Source: Kocuria marina (GTDB lineage: Bacteria > Actinomycetota > Actinomycetes > Actinomycetales > Micrococcaceae). Taken from it: DNA of 64,000 bases. Under the pieces are notes generated by a model. It did no database searches and had not been told where the DNA came from. It worked only from the letters and a program-made list of their open reading frames with translations. Made by a program: the position numbers and the translations under genes. The stretch covers positions 62,001 through 126,000 of the forward strand of contig NZ_JROM01000058.1 in assembly GCF_000786655.1 (NCBI RefSeq). The letters are read 5' to 3'. This document shows, one piece after another, positions 19,108 through 27,924 of the stretch (within the stretch, counting starts at the first letter, position 1; every line of letters begins with the position of its first letter).

Positions 19108-19545
19108 ATATCCCAGCGCATCGCCATCATCGGCGCGGGAATCGGCGGTCTGACCCTTGCCATCGATCTGCAGCGCAAGGGGTTGGACGTCCGGATCTAC
19201 GAACAGACCGCTGTCCTGCGGGAGGTCGACGCCGCCGTCCCCCACCACGGCCAGGGCGCCAACCAGTCCATCGAGGACGCGATCGTCCTATCCGACCTAC
19301 TCTCCAGTACGACCGACTGGGACCATGCGCGTGCCGAGTACGAGCGGCGTCGCCGTTTCCGTACCCGCAAGATCGTGGACGCGTCCGTCACCGTGGGTGA
19401 AATGCTCCACCTGCCCGACGGCGCTCGCGCCCGGGAACGCAACACTCGCCTGGCCTCGCCGGACGCCTTCGACCGGGACCTGGACTCGATCCATTCGTTC
19501 CATGCCGATGAGCAGGTCCCGGAAGCCCCGGCCGTGGGTGGGTGA
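19108..19545 (+). pseudogene. FAD-dependent monooxygenase remnant with internal deletion
   Basis: Starts with the flavin motif IAIIGAGIGGLTLAIDLQRKG and YEQT, but after about 40 residues jumps to VPHHGQGANQSIEDAIVLSD, a motif that normally lies past residue 280 in salicylate-hydroxylase-like enzymes of about 390 residues. Some 230 residues are therefore missing while the frame stays open. The codon placed correctly behind GGGAGGAG is ATA, not ATG, so the start also appears mutated. Its stop abuts the stop of the convergent monooxygenase. Confidence 0.8.
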
Positions 19546-20802
19546 TCAGGAAGGGCGTCGCGCCCAGCGCGGCGCCCGCTCCGGCCGCGGTCCTACGCCC
19601 ACCGCCAACGCCGGGAACGCACTGAGCCACGGGACCCGCCGCACGACCTTCACGACCCACGACGGCGGCCGCAGGTCCCTGCCCCGGATCGCCGGCATGA
19701 TCAGTGCCGCGTGCAGGATTCGCTGCATGCCCTGGATGACCACCGTGGGCACCATGCGGCGTCGCTGGATCCGCGCCAACGCACGCGCCTCCGCCCGCCC
19801 GGAGGCCCCGCCAGAACGCAGCAGCGGAGCCAGAATGCGGGCCGCAGCCACCGCGTCCTGCACCGCCAGATTGATCCCGACGCCGCCCACCGGCGACATC
19901 GCGTGTGCGGCGTCCCCGATGCACAGGACCCCCGGGGCGTGCCAGCGGCGCAGCCGGTCCAGGCGCACGTCGAGGTGCTTCACGTCCGCCATGGACCCGA
20001 TCCCGGTCACCCCGGCGGCCGCCTCCGGGAAGAGCTGCGCGGCGTCGGCCCGGAAGGCGTCGAGACCGCGGGCGCGCACGGCGTCGTCGGCACCCTTGGG
20101 GCCCAGCTGCGCGACCTGGATGTAGCCGTCGCGCGGGATGCCGATGGCCACCCGCCCCCGGTTCGAGCGCGGCAGCAGCGACTCCCCCACGCGGCGATCG
20201 GTGGGCAAGCGGTACCACCAGACGTCGAAGCCCACGGCGCGTTCCCGCGCCGGAAACCCTACGGCGCGGCGGATCACGGACCAGCGGCCGTCGCACGCGA
20301 TCGTGAGATCAGCCGCCACCTGTCCAGTACCTTCCGGCGATTCGACGACGACGCCGCTCACCCGCCCCTTCTCCCACGTCACCCCGGTGACCTCGTGCTC
20401 CGCGCGCAGCGAGAACGTGGATTCGGCGGCGGCCGCGTCCGCGAGCAGGTTCAGAAGATCCCACTGTGGGACCATGGCGATGTAGGGGTGGCGCACCGGC
20501 AACCGGGTGAAGTCCACCATGCGCACCGGGCGGCCCTCGGGGTCCGGGAGGTCCACGTGGGTGACCCTGGAATGCGGAATGGCCTTGAAACGATCGACGA
20601 GACCGAGATCGTCGAGCAGGGCCAGAGTGGTGGGATGCACGGTGTCCCCGCGGAAGTCGCGGAGGAAGTCCGCGTGCTTCTCCAACACCGTGACCGCCAC
20701 ACCCGCACGCGCCAGTAGGAGACCCAGCACCAGGCCGGCCGGACCGCCGCCGACGATGGCGCACGTGGTGCGAACGGTGGGCGGCTCCGCGGGCGTCGTC
20801 AC
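19546..20802 (-). CDS. FAD-dependent aromatic-type monooxygenase/oxidoreductase
   Basis: Class A flavoprotein of 418 residues. CAIVGGGPAGLVLGLLLARAG (about 14-34) binds ADP; LEKHADFLRDFRGDTVHPTTLALL is the stretch after it; DLTIACDGRWSVIRRAVG (about 165-182) is the DG motif; GVLCIGDAAHAMSPVGGVGINLAVQDA (about 288-314) is the GD motif that contacts ribityl. The order and spacing fit p-hydroxybenzoate hydroxylase-like enzymes. It overlaps the acyltransferase gene by 4 bp and so is translated with it. Substrate unknown; a hydrophobic C-terminal segment (about 370-400) suggests membrane association or a lipid-like substrate. Confidence 0.82.
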   Translation of the reverse strand: MTTPAEPPTVRTTCAIVGGGPAGLVLGLLLARAGVAVTVLEKHADFLRDFRGDTVHPTTLALLDDLGLVDRFKAIPHSRVTHVDLPDPEGRPVRMVDFTRLPVRHPYIAMVPQWDLLNLLADAAAAESTFSLRAEHEVTGVTWEKGRVSGVVVESPEGTGQVAADLTIACDGRWSVIRRAVGFPARERAVGFDVWWYRLPTDRRVGESLLPRSNRGRVAIGIPRDGYIQVAQLGPKGADDAVRARGLDAFRADAAQLFPEAAAGVTGIGSMADVKHLDVRLDRLRRWHAPGVLCIGDAAHAMSPVGGVGINLAVQDAVAAARILAPLLRSGGASGRAEARALARIQRRRMVPTVVIQGMQRILHAALIMPAIRGRDLRPPSWVVKVVRRVPWLSAFPALAVGVGPRPERAPRWARRPS

Positions 20803-22529
20803 CCCGCCAGCCCCTTCACGAATCCCCAGAACGTTTCCGCGCTCACTGTCAGATTGTGCGCGAAGGCCTCCAGGTCCTCACTCGAGTCCCGGCGGTAGTT
20901 CACGCAGAACTCGTAGCCGTCCGTATGGGTCGTGTACGTGACACCGAAGCCCTCGGGTGTGGTGGGCGCGAACGCGTAGCGCACGATCGGGTCCGGACCG
21001 CCGATGGACGTGGTGGACAGGAAGTCGTGGCGCATGGCCGCGATCCCCGGGGAGTCGAAGAACTCGGACAGCTCCCCCGTCTTCCGGGCCATCATGGCGA
21101 GTCCCAACAGGTGGCGATCCACGCCGCGGGCGTTCTTGCAGGCCTTGACCCAGCCACGATGTGCGTCCAGGGCCTCCGTGAACAGCTCCTCGGTCGCCTC
21201 ACCGGTGAGCAGGGCGCGGGCGAACTCGGTGGCCTGCGGGGTCACGGGGCGGAGGCACTCGGTGCGCCCCGCCTGGAACTCACGCATGTCCACCGCTTCA
21301 TATACACCGCGCGCCGTCCCGTACGTCGCGAGCTGGGCGAGCAACATGATGAATTGCTGAGCGGCGTCGTCGCTGATCCTGAACGGGAGTTCGGCGCGGT
21401 GCAGCCGCGGCACGAACACCCGGTGCACGCCCAGCAGCGCGGCCTCCGTGCGGTATTGGGCGACCCGCGCCACGAGTTCGTCACGCAACTGCGGCTCGAG
21501 CTCCCACGTAATCGCGGCGGGTTGCGGGGCGTCCGGCAGCGCGGCCTCGTCCGGGATCGTCACGTCCTGCATGGCTCCCGCGACGGCCAGGATCGTAGCC
21601 CCGTCCACGGTGCTGTGTTCCACGTGCATGGCCAGCCACGGATCCTCGAGGCACACCTCGTATGTGATCGGTTTGTAGGCCCACGCTTGCCCCACCTCGA
21701 ACGCGCAGCGCTCCAGGTGCTCCACGACCTCGGCCCGTGCCCCCACGACATTGACCAGGAACACCATGCGGCTGATCCGGTCGTAGATCTCCGCGTTGTC
21801 CTCGTTCGAAGTCAACTTCTCCAACAGGGGCGCGGCCGTCTCACTGCCCAGGTAGGACAGCGCCCCGAACGGCAGCTCGGTCTCCCGCGGTTCGTCCCGC
21901 TCCACGACCGCGCGCAGCCCCGCGGCCACCGTGCGCAGCGGCAGCGGTTGCCGGTCCCGGGTGCTGATCGTCAGCGCGTACAGCCGGCCGCGGTGGATCA
22001 CGCCGATCTCCTCCGCTGCCTCGGCCGACCCCGACGACGCCGCTCGCTCCGGTCTGCGGATCTCATCCCGTTCCGCGCGAGGATGCCGCACTCCGCCCGT
22101 GAGACATTCCCATTGGGACATACTCACGTCGTTACCGCGGGGGTCCACCTCCTGCGGGGTCTCCCCGCGCACCTGCCGTAGATGCACCCACGCCGCCCGG
22201 TAGACGAGTTCGGCCGCCCGGCCCAGCCCCGGGGCGCCAAAGTCCCCCGTGATCTGGAATCCCACGTTGGTGGTCAGCGGCAGGGGTGTGCGCACGCTCA
22301 GATATCCGTCCAGCCACTCCCGGGACAACCAACTGCGCCCCTCGGCGTCCTCCGCACGGGCAAACTCCTCGAGTGCCGCTTGCAACCGCGGACCCTCCCC
22401 GGTCCGGAACGCTTCCGCATCACGCCGGGTCCGCTCGAGCGCCGCGCCGTCCACGAGGGGTTCGACGGCGCTCAGCATCCGCTGCAGCGTCTCCTCCAGC
22501 GGGGGCACGGGAAGGGGTTTCACACTCAT
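20799..22529 (-). CDS. Choline/carnitine O-acyltransferase family protein
   Basis: A 576-residue member of the carnitine acyltransferase family, which moves acyl groups between CoA and carnitine or choline. The catalytic histidine is in MHVEHSTVDGATI (about residue 308), matching EHSxxDG. DRHLLGL (about 484), the STTSIGGPDPIVRYAF stretch (about 510-525) and GFGVTYTTHTDGYEFCVNY are the conserved C-terminal elements. The N-terminal LPVPPLEETLQRML is also typical. The family is common in eukaryotes but sparse in bacteria. It is coupled to the downstream monooxygenase and no carnitine transport or degradation gene is nearby, so the acceptor is open. Confidence 0.85.
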   Translation of the reverse strand: MSVKPLPVPPLEETLQRMLSAVEPLVDGAALERTRRDAEAFRTGEGPRLQAALEEFARAEDAEGRSWLSREWLDGYLSVRTPLPLTTNVGFQITGDFGAPGLGRAAELVYRAAWVHLRQVRGETPQEVDPRGNDVSMSQWECLTGGVRHPRAERDEIRRPERAASSGSAEAAEEIGVIHRGRLYALTISTRDRQPLPLRTVAAGLRAVVERDEPRETELPFGALSYLGSETAAPLLEKLTSNEDNAEIYDRISRMVFLVNVVGARAEVVEHLERCAFEVGQAWAYKPITYEVCLEDPWLAMHVEHSTVDGATILAVAGAMQDVTIPDEAALPDAPQPAAITWELEPQLRDELVARVAQYRTEAALLGVHRVFVPRLHRAELPFRISDDAAQQFIMLLAQLATYGTARGVYEAVDMREFQAGRTECLRPVTPQATEFARALLTGEATEELFTEALDAHRGWVKACKNARGVDRHLLGLAMMARKTGELSEFFDSPGIAAMRHDFLSTTSIGGPDPIVRYAFAPTTPEGFGVTYTTHTDGYEFCVNYRRDSSEDLEAFAHNLTVSAETFWGFVKGLAG

Positions 22530-22631
22530 GAGGGATCCTTTCGGTCGCAGGAACGGGAGGGTCGGATCAATGGGAGGGTCGGCGCGACGCCGCCCGTGCG
22601 GATCCGCCGCGGTGTTCCATGGGGTCGAGGT

Positions 22632-23834
22632 CTACAGCTCCCCGTAGCGGGCCAGCGCGTGGCCCAGCCGCTGCACGCCCTCGTGGATCACGTCCGGGGC
22701 ATGGGTCACGAAGGACAACCGCATGGTGGACTCGTCCGGGTCGTGCGCATAGAAGGAGGCACCCGGGACGAAGGCCACGCCCTCCTCCACCGCGAACGGT
22801 AGCAATCGGGCGGTGTCGATCCCGTGCCCCAGTCGGACCCACAGGAACATGCCTCCGTCCGGGCGGGTGATGTGAGCGTCCCGCGGGAGGACGGCCTCGA
22901 GTTCCGCGTACATGGCCCGCGCCCGCTCGGCGTAGACGGGACGTACGCGCTCGAGGTGCGCCTCGACGTCGGCGGTTGCAAGATACCGCGCCACGGCCAA
23001 TTGGTCCGGCACGGGCGACTGCAGCCCGATCGCCTGCTTGGCCACAGTGAGCGTGAACTGGATGGGCCCCTCGGAGCGCATCCACCCGATCCGCACCCCC
23101 GGGGCGATGATCTTGGACACCGAGTTCAGCAGGATCGTCTGCGCGGACATCCCCGGAAGGGATGCGATGGGGGCCATGGGTTCGCCCGTGTAACACAGCT
23201 CGCCGTACGGGTCGTCCTCCACGAGCGCGGTGCCGGTGCGCAGTAGGACGTCCGCGACGGCGCGGCGTCGTTCCACGGGCATGCAGATCCCGGACGGGTT
23301 CTGGAAGGACGGGATCAGGTAGACGAAGGTGGGGTTGTGCTCGGCGATGAGCCGCTCGAGTTCCTCCGGCACCACGCCGTGCTCGTCCGTGGGGACGCCC
23401 ACCATGTGCGCACCGTTGAGATCGAAGGCCTGTACAGCCGCCAGGTAGGTGGGCCGTTCCACGAGGATCACGTCCCCCGGGTTGACGAGCGCCTGGGCCA
23501 CCACGAACAACCCCTCCTGAGAGCCCGTGGTCACCTGGACCTGGTCCGCAGTGGTGGGCAGGTGCCTGCTGACCCGACGCGCCGCTTGCTCGCGAAGTTC
23601 CAGCTCACCCTCGCTCGAGGCGTACTGCAGCGCGCGTGCGGGGTGGTTCGCGAATACCCACTCGTAGGCGGCCTTGATGTCATCGACCTCGAAGTACGCG
23701 GGATCCGGGACACCACCGGCGAACGAGATCACACCCTCCTTGGACACCACCTCCAACAGGTCGCGCACGGGGGAGGAATTCACCCCGCGCAGACGGTCGG
23801 CGATACGGAACGAGAAGGGTTCGAGGGTGCTCAT
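22632..23834 (-). CDS. PLP-dependent class I/II aminotransferase (LysN/2-aminoadipate type)
   Basis: Fold-type I aminotransferase of about 400 residues from ATG 23834. ISFAGGVPDPAYF near the start, TTGSQEGLFVVAQAL (PLP phosphate), YLIPSFQNPSGICMP (NPSG motif), VEDDPYGELCY, and the Schiff-base lysine in LLNSVSKIIAPGVRIGW (about K231) are all present. Closest to the multisubstrate 2-aminoadipate/valine-type transaminases rather than MocR fusions, since no HTH domain is attached. It follows the TetR gene on the same strand with a small gap. Confidence 0.85.
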   Translation of the reverse strand: MSTLEPFSFRIADRLRGVNSSPVRDLLEVVSKEGVISFAGGVPDPAYFEVDDIKAAYEWVFANHPARALQYASSEGELELREQAARRVSRHLPTTADQVQVTTGSQEGLFVVAQALVNPGDVILVERPTYLAAVQAFDLNGAHMVGVPTDEHGVVPEELERLIAEHNPTFVYLIPSFQNPSGICMPVERRRAVADVLLRTGTALVEDDPYGELCYTGEPMAPIASLPGMSAQTILLNSVSKIIAPGVRIGWMRSEGPIQFTLTVAKQAIGLQSPVPDQLAVARYLATADVEAHLERVRPVYAERARAMYAELEAVLPRDAHITRPDGGMFLWVRLGHGIDTARLLPFAVEEGVAFVPGASFYAHDPDESTMRLSFVTHAPDVIHEGVQRLGHALARYGEL

Positions 23835-23877
23835 GCGGCCAGTATCCCACCGGCCCCGGAACGGTGAGGGTCCGGGA

Positions 23878-24507
23878 TCACTCACCCAGGGGCGTGCGCG
23901 CGCACCAAGCTCTCAGGAGGGCGAGCACGTGACGGTCGAACGCGGCGTCGGCATCCGCGTCGGGGAAGACCGGACGGCTCATCTCGATGGCGATCCATCC
24001 ATGGACGCCCGCCCAGAGTGTGGCACCGATGACCTCCACGGGGAGGTCATGGAAGATCCCCTTGTCGATGGCCCCGCGGACCAGTCGGTACATGGGTTGC
24101 ATGGCCGTGTTCGCGAACTCCGCGCGGCTGGATCCCCCGGTGGAACCGTCCCTGCGGGCGCCGATGCAGTCTCCCGCCTTGCCCAGGATCACGTTGTACA
24201 GCGCCGGGAACTCCAGGGCCCAGCGTCTGCCGGAGCGGGCGAGTGCGCGCATGTCCGCCACGGGTTCGCCGGTGCGCACGGCCATCTCGTGCGCGCTGAG
24301 GTAGCTCACGATCGCTTCCTCCCGCACGGCATCGATCAGGGCGTCCCTGCTGCCGAACATGGTGTAGATCGCGGTGGTGGAGCAGCCGTGCTTGGCGGCC
24401 AGTGGCCGGAGGGAAACGGACTCGACACCACCGGCCAGGATCTGTTCGGCGGTGTTCTTAATCAGTGCTTTGCGAGTGGTCTCGTCAAATTTTCGGGGTC
24501 GGGCCAC
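23878..24507 (-). CDS. TetR-family transcriptional regulator
   Basis: Repressor-type protein of 209 residues: HTH in the first 55 (SVSLRPLAAKHGCSTTAIYTMFGSRDALIDAV) and a ligand domain resembling the TetR C-terminal WHG domain (WAGVHGWIAIEM at about 175). GTG 24507 gives the usual MARPRKF-like start; a TTG seven codons earlier is possible. Upstream sequence is AT-rich (24530-24560, GTGCATTAATTATCTAG), a likely promoter and self-operator. It may control the aminotransferase just downstream. Confidence 0.82.
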   Translation of the reverse strand: MARPRKFDETTRKALIKNTAEQILAGGVESVSLRPLAAKHGCSTTAIYTMFGSRDALIDAVREEAIVSYLSAHEMAVRTGEPVADMRALARSGRRWALEFPALYNVILGKAGDCIGARRDGSTGGSSRAEFANTAMQPMYRLVRGAIDKGIFHDLPVEVIGATLWAGVHGWIAIEMSRPVFPDADADAAFDRHVLALLRAWCARTPLGE

Positions 24508-24618
24508 ACGTGCGATCGTACTGGTCAAAGCCTTGTTAGTGCATTAATTATCTAGAATTGTGGGCATCTTAGGGGACAACTGTATCCCAGTTTGCGACCC
24601 CTCGAGGTGCCCCGTGAT

Positions 24619-25290
24619 TCATCCCTCGTGAGCCGAACGACGATTGCGCCGGATCCGCTTGACGACCCACCACACCAGGAACAGCAGGACCGCGATCACC
24701 ACGATGCGTGAGAACACCCCGGCGTACTGTTCCGCGATGTGCCAGTTCTCCCCCAGGAAGTACCCGGCGAGCACGAAAATGGTGTTCCAGATCAGGGACC
24801 CGGCCGCGCTGAGCACCACGAACAGTCCGAACGACATCCGCTCGATCCCCGCGGGAACGGAGATCAGGGATCTGAAGATGGGGATCATCCTCCCGAAGAA
24901 CACGGCGGCCTTGCCGTGGCGGTCGAACCACTCCTCGGTGCGATCCAGGTCATGCAGATCCACGAGCGGCATCTTGTCCACGATCACGCGCAGGCGGCGT
25001 CGTCCCAGTGCGGCGCCGATCCAGTACAGCGCGATCGCGCCCACGACCGACCCCAGCGTGGTCCAGAAGATGGCCCCGCCCAGGCTGAAATTGCCCTGGC
25101 TGGCCGTGAAACCGGCGAGCGGGAGGATCACCTCGGACGGCAGCGGCGGGAACAGGTTCTCCAGGGCCACGAGCAGTCCGGCGCCGGGAGCGCCGATGGC
25201 TTCCATGACGTCCACCACCCACCCCGCGATACCGGAGAGCTGAGCACTCTCGTCGGCTGATGTGGCGGCCAGGATGGCAGGCAGGGACAT
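24619..25290 (-). CDS. DedA-family membrane protein
   Basis: Inner-membrane protein of 223 residues with four to five hydrophobic segments. The motifs ENLFPPLPSEVILPLAGF (about 44-61) and FGRMIPIFRSLISVPAGIERM (about 132-152, F/ArxxPxxRxxxxxxAG) define DedA/SNARE-associated proteins, now linked to lipid-carrier flipping and proton-dependent homeostasis. The basic tail (KRIRRNRRSAHEG) is cytoplasmic. Single gene, divergent from the DNA-repair block. Confidence 0.88.
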   Translation of the reverse strand: MSLPAILAATSADESAQLSGIAGWVVDVMEAIGAPGAGLLVALENLFPPLPSEVILPLAGFTASQGNFSLGGAIFWTTLGSVVGAIALYWIGAALGRRRLRVIVDKMPLVDLHDLDRTEEWFDRHGKAAVFFGRMIPIFRSLISVPAGIERMSFGLFVVLSAAGSLIWNTIFVLAGYFLGENWHIAEQYAGVFSRIVVIAVLLFLVWWVVKRIRRNRRSAHEG

Positions 25291-25396
25291 GAAGGTGTTC
25301 TCCGCACGTGGTCGTCAGGGGTGTGTCCGCCATGCTACGGGAGGAATCTTGGGGTCCGCTTGGAGCTATCGGGGCGGTGCGCGATTGAATGGGGCC

Positions 25397-25843
25397 ATGC
25401 GTCTGTGGTCAGTTCACCCGTCCCTGCTGGACCGTCGTGCTCTGGTGGCGTGCTGGCGGGAGGGCCTGCTCGCCCAGAAGGTCCTGCTCGGTCAGACCAA
25501 GGGCTACACGCGCCACCCCCAGCTACAGCGCTTCCGCGCCACGAGCGATCCGGTCCTGTCCGTGGCCACGTACCTGCACGGCGTCGCCGACGAGGCCGAC
25601 CGCCGCGGCTACAACTTCGACCGCACCCGCCTGGCCCGGGAGGCGAGCACACAGCCCATCACGCTCACCGTGACCACCGGTCAGCTGCGCTACGAGTTCG
25701 AGTTCCTGCTGCGCAAGGTCCTCGACCGCGACCCAGAGTGGGCGCGATCCGCACTGGACGGCATCGATCCCCATGCCGCTCCTCACCACCCGTTGTTCGT
25801 CCCGGTTCCCGGGCCGGTCGCCGAGTGGGAGCGCGTGAAGTAA
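25397..25843 (+). CDS. Pyrimidine dimer DNA glycosylase (T4 DenV/M. luteus type)
   Basis: Small glycosylase/AP-lyase that opens UV-induced cyclobutane pyrimidine dimers; 148 residues, the size of T4 endonuclease V relatives. MRLWSVHPSLLDRRALVACWREGLLAQKVL and GQTKGYTRHPQLQRFRA are the family hallmarks (Pyr_excise domain). The C-terminal LFVPVPGPVAEWERVK is also typical. It is followed 69 bp later by the Ada-AlkA fusion, forming a repair block. Micrococcus luteus UV endonuclease is the classical actinobacterial example. Confidence 0.85.
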   Translation: MRLWSVHPSLLDRRALVACWREGLLAQKVLLGQTKGYTRHPQLQRFRATSDPVLSVATYLHGVADEADRRGYNFDRTRLAREASTQPITLTVTTGQLRYEFEFLLRKVLDRDPEWARSALDGIDPHAAPHHPLFVPVPGPVAEWERVK

Positions 25844-25912
25844 CCGGTTCGGTCCACCGCCGTGTCCGAAATCCGCTAGCGCCCGGCGCCCGGGCGTGGG
25901 ACCGTGGGACGC

Positions 25913-27415
25913 ATGCCCCCTCAAGACTCCTCGTTCGACGAGCGCTACCGGGCTGTCGAATCCCGGGACGGGCGCTTCGACGGGCAGTTCGTGACCGCGG
26001 TGCGCACCACCGGGATCTACTGCCGCCCGAGCTGCCCCGCGCGCACGCCCCACCGCGAGAACGTGCGCTTCTACCGCACGAGCGCGGCCGCCCACGCCGC
26101 CGGGTACCGCGCCTGCAAACGCTGTGCCCCGGAGGCCGTGCCGGGGTCCCCGGAGTGGGATCTGCGCGGGGACGTGGTGGGGCGCGCCATGCGGCTCATC
26201 ACCGAGGGGGTCGTGGACCGCGAGGGCGTGCTGGGACTCGCGCGGCGCGTGGGATATTCCACGCGCCACCTCACCCGCGTGCTGACCGAGGAACTCGGCG
26301 CCGGACCGCTCGCGCTCGCCCGCGCCCACAGGGCCCAGACGGCGCGCGCCCTACTGACGCAGACGGACCTGCCGGTCGCGGAGACCGCGTTCGCCGCGGG
26401 ATTCTCGAGCATCCGACAGTGCAACGAGGTGATCCGCGAGGTGTACGACATGACCCCGCAGCAATTGCGGGCGCGCAGCACGAGCACCGGACCCTCGGGA
26501 CACGGCGCGGCGAGTGAGCCGGGCGAGGTGGACCTCGCGTTGAGCTATCGCGAGCCCCTGGACGTGCGCGGGCTGTTCGTGTGGTTCGCGGTCCATGCGG
26601 TGGACGGCGTGGAGGTCGGGACCCCCGCCTCCTACACCCGCGCGCTGAGCCTGCCCGGCGGCCCGGCCTGGCTGCGCGTGTACGAGCGCGCGGGGCGGTT
26701 GCGGTTGCGCGCGCGGGTCACGGATCTCGCGGACCTGCCCGTGCTGATCGCCCGGGTGCGTCGGCTCTTCGACCTGGACGCCGATCCGGAAGCGGTGACC
26801 GCCGCGCTGTCCTGGGTGCCGGTGCTGCGTCCGCTGGTCGAGGCCACCCCGGGGCTGCGGGTCGCCGGTTCCGCGGACCCGCACGAGACGCTGATCCGCA
26901 CGCTCATCGGTCAGCAGATCTCCCTGGCCGCGGCCCGCACCGTGTTGGGCGCCCGCGCGCGGGACATGGGAGAGCCCGCGCCCTCCTTCGCCACGGGCAT
27001 CCGGTACATGTTCCCGACCGCCGAGGCCATCGCCGAGCACGGCGCCCGGTTCTTGGGCGGGCCGGCCGCGCGGGTCCGGGCGGTCCTGGGTGCCGCCCGT
27101 GCGCTCGCCTCCGGTGAGTTGCGGCTGTCCCCCGGCGACGACGCCGCTCAGCAACGCGCCGCGCTCCTCGCCCTGCCCGGGGTGGGGCCGTGGACCGCGG
27201 ACCACGTGCGCATGCGGGTCACCGGGGACCCGGACGTTTTCCTGATCGACGACGGCGCCATGCGCGCCGGTGCCCGACGGCTCGGCCTCCCGGACACCAA
27301 ACCCGCACTCGTGGAGTGGGCCCGGGCCGCTGCCCCGTGGCGCAGTTACGCCACCACCCATCTGTGGGGTCCGCTGACCCCTCCCGCATCCTTCTCGGAA
27401 AGTGAGCAGTCATGA
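25913..27415 (+). CDS. Ada-AraC/AlkA fusion: methylation sensor and 3-methyladenine glycosylase
   Basis: Adaptive-response protein of about 500 residues. Order: Ada metal-binding domain (about 5-80) with four zinc cysteines, [12 protein letters not shown] and ACKRCAPE, one of which would accept methyl from phosphotriesters; AraC-type HTH (about 85-180, [19 protein letters not shown]); AlkA N-terminal domain (about 205-290); and HhH-GPD glycosylase domain (about 300-485) with [16 protein letters not shown] and the catalytic aspartate after it. One protein can thus sense alkylation, activate transcription and excise alkylated bases. Its last codon overlaps the ogt start by 4 bp. Confidence 0.92.
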   Translation: MPPQDSSFDERYRAVESRDGRFDGQFVTAVRTTGIYCRPSCPARTPHRENVRFYRTSAAAHAAGYRACKRCAPEAVPGSPEWDLRGDVVGRAMRLITEGVVDREGVLGLARRVGYSTRHLTRVLTEELGAGPLALARAHRAQTARALLTQTDLPVAETAFAAGFSSIRQCNEVIREVYDMTPQQLRARSTSTGPSGHGAASEPGEVDLALSYREPLDVRGLFVWFAVHAVDGVEVGTPASYTRALSLPGGPAWLRVYERAGRLRLRARVTDLADLPVLIARVRRLFDLDADPEAVTAALSWVPVLRPLVEATPGLRVAGSADPHETLIRTLIGQQISLAAARTVLGARARDMGEPAPSFATGIRYMFPTAEAIAEHGARFLGGPAARVRAVLGAARALASGELRLSPGDDAAQQRAALLALPGVGPWTADHVRMRVTGDPDVFLIDDGAMRAGARRLGLPDTKPALVEWARAAAPWRSYATTHLWGPLTPPASFSESEQS

Positions 27416-27912
27416 CATATGTCGTTGAGAGCATTGACACCCCTGCTGGCCCCTTCACGGCAGTGGCCCGGGAGGACGGAACCGTCGTGGCCTCCGGATG
27501 GACAAGCTCGACCGAGCAGCTGCTCGCGCGGATCCGCCCGGCCTTCCGTCCGGAGGAAGCGCAATCCGGCGACGTGCCCGCGCTGGAGGCCGTTCGCGCG
27601 TTCTACGATGGCGACCTCGACTCCGTCATGTCCGTGCCCGTGGACCTGCACGGCACCGAGGGCCAGCAGGCCGGGTGGGCCGCACTGCGCCGCATCCGTC
27701 CCGGGTCCCCGCTGACCTACACCGAGTTCGCGCGGGAGCTGGGCAGCCCCCGGGCCGTGCGGGCGGCTGCGTCCGTATGTGCCCGCAATCCCGCGGCGTT
27801 GTTCGTCCCGTGCCACCGGGTGCTGCGCTCGGACGGTTCTATGGGTGGGTTCGCGTGGGGCGAGGCGATTAAACGTGATCTGCTGCGGCGGGAGGCACGC
27901 TCCGCGGCATGA
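27412..27912 (+). CDS. ogt: O6-methylguanine-DNA methyltransferase
   Basis: Suicide enzyme that removes O6-alkyl groups from guanine onto its own cysteine; 166 residues. The active-site motif [12 protein letters not shown] (C near 127) is intact, as are [20 protein letters not shown] (DNA-binding helix) and [17 protein letters not shown]. It is translationally coupled (ATGA overlap) to the Ada-AlkA fusion, so it is expected to be induced with it during alkylation stress. Confidence 0.93.
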   Translation: MTYVVESIDTPAGPFTAVAREDGTVVASGWTSSTEQLLARIRPAFRPEEAQSGDVPALEAVRAFYDGDLDSVMSVPVDLHGTEGQQAGWAALRRIRPGSPLTYTEFARELGSPRAVRAAASVCARNPAALFVPCHRVLRSDGSMGGFAWGEAIKRDLLRREARSAA

Positions 27913-27924
27913 CAGACTGGACGG

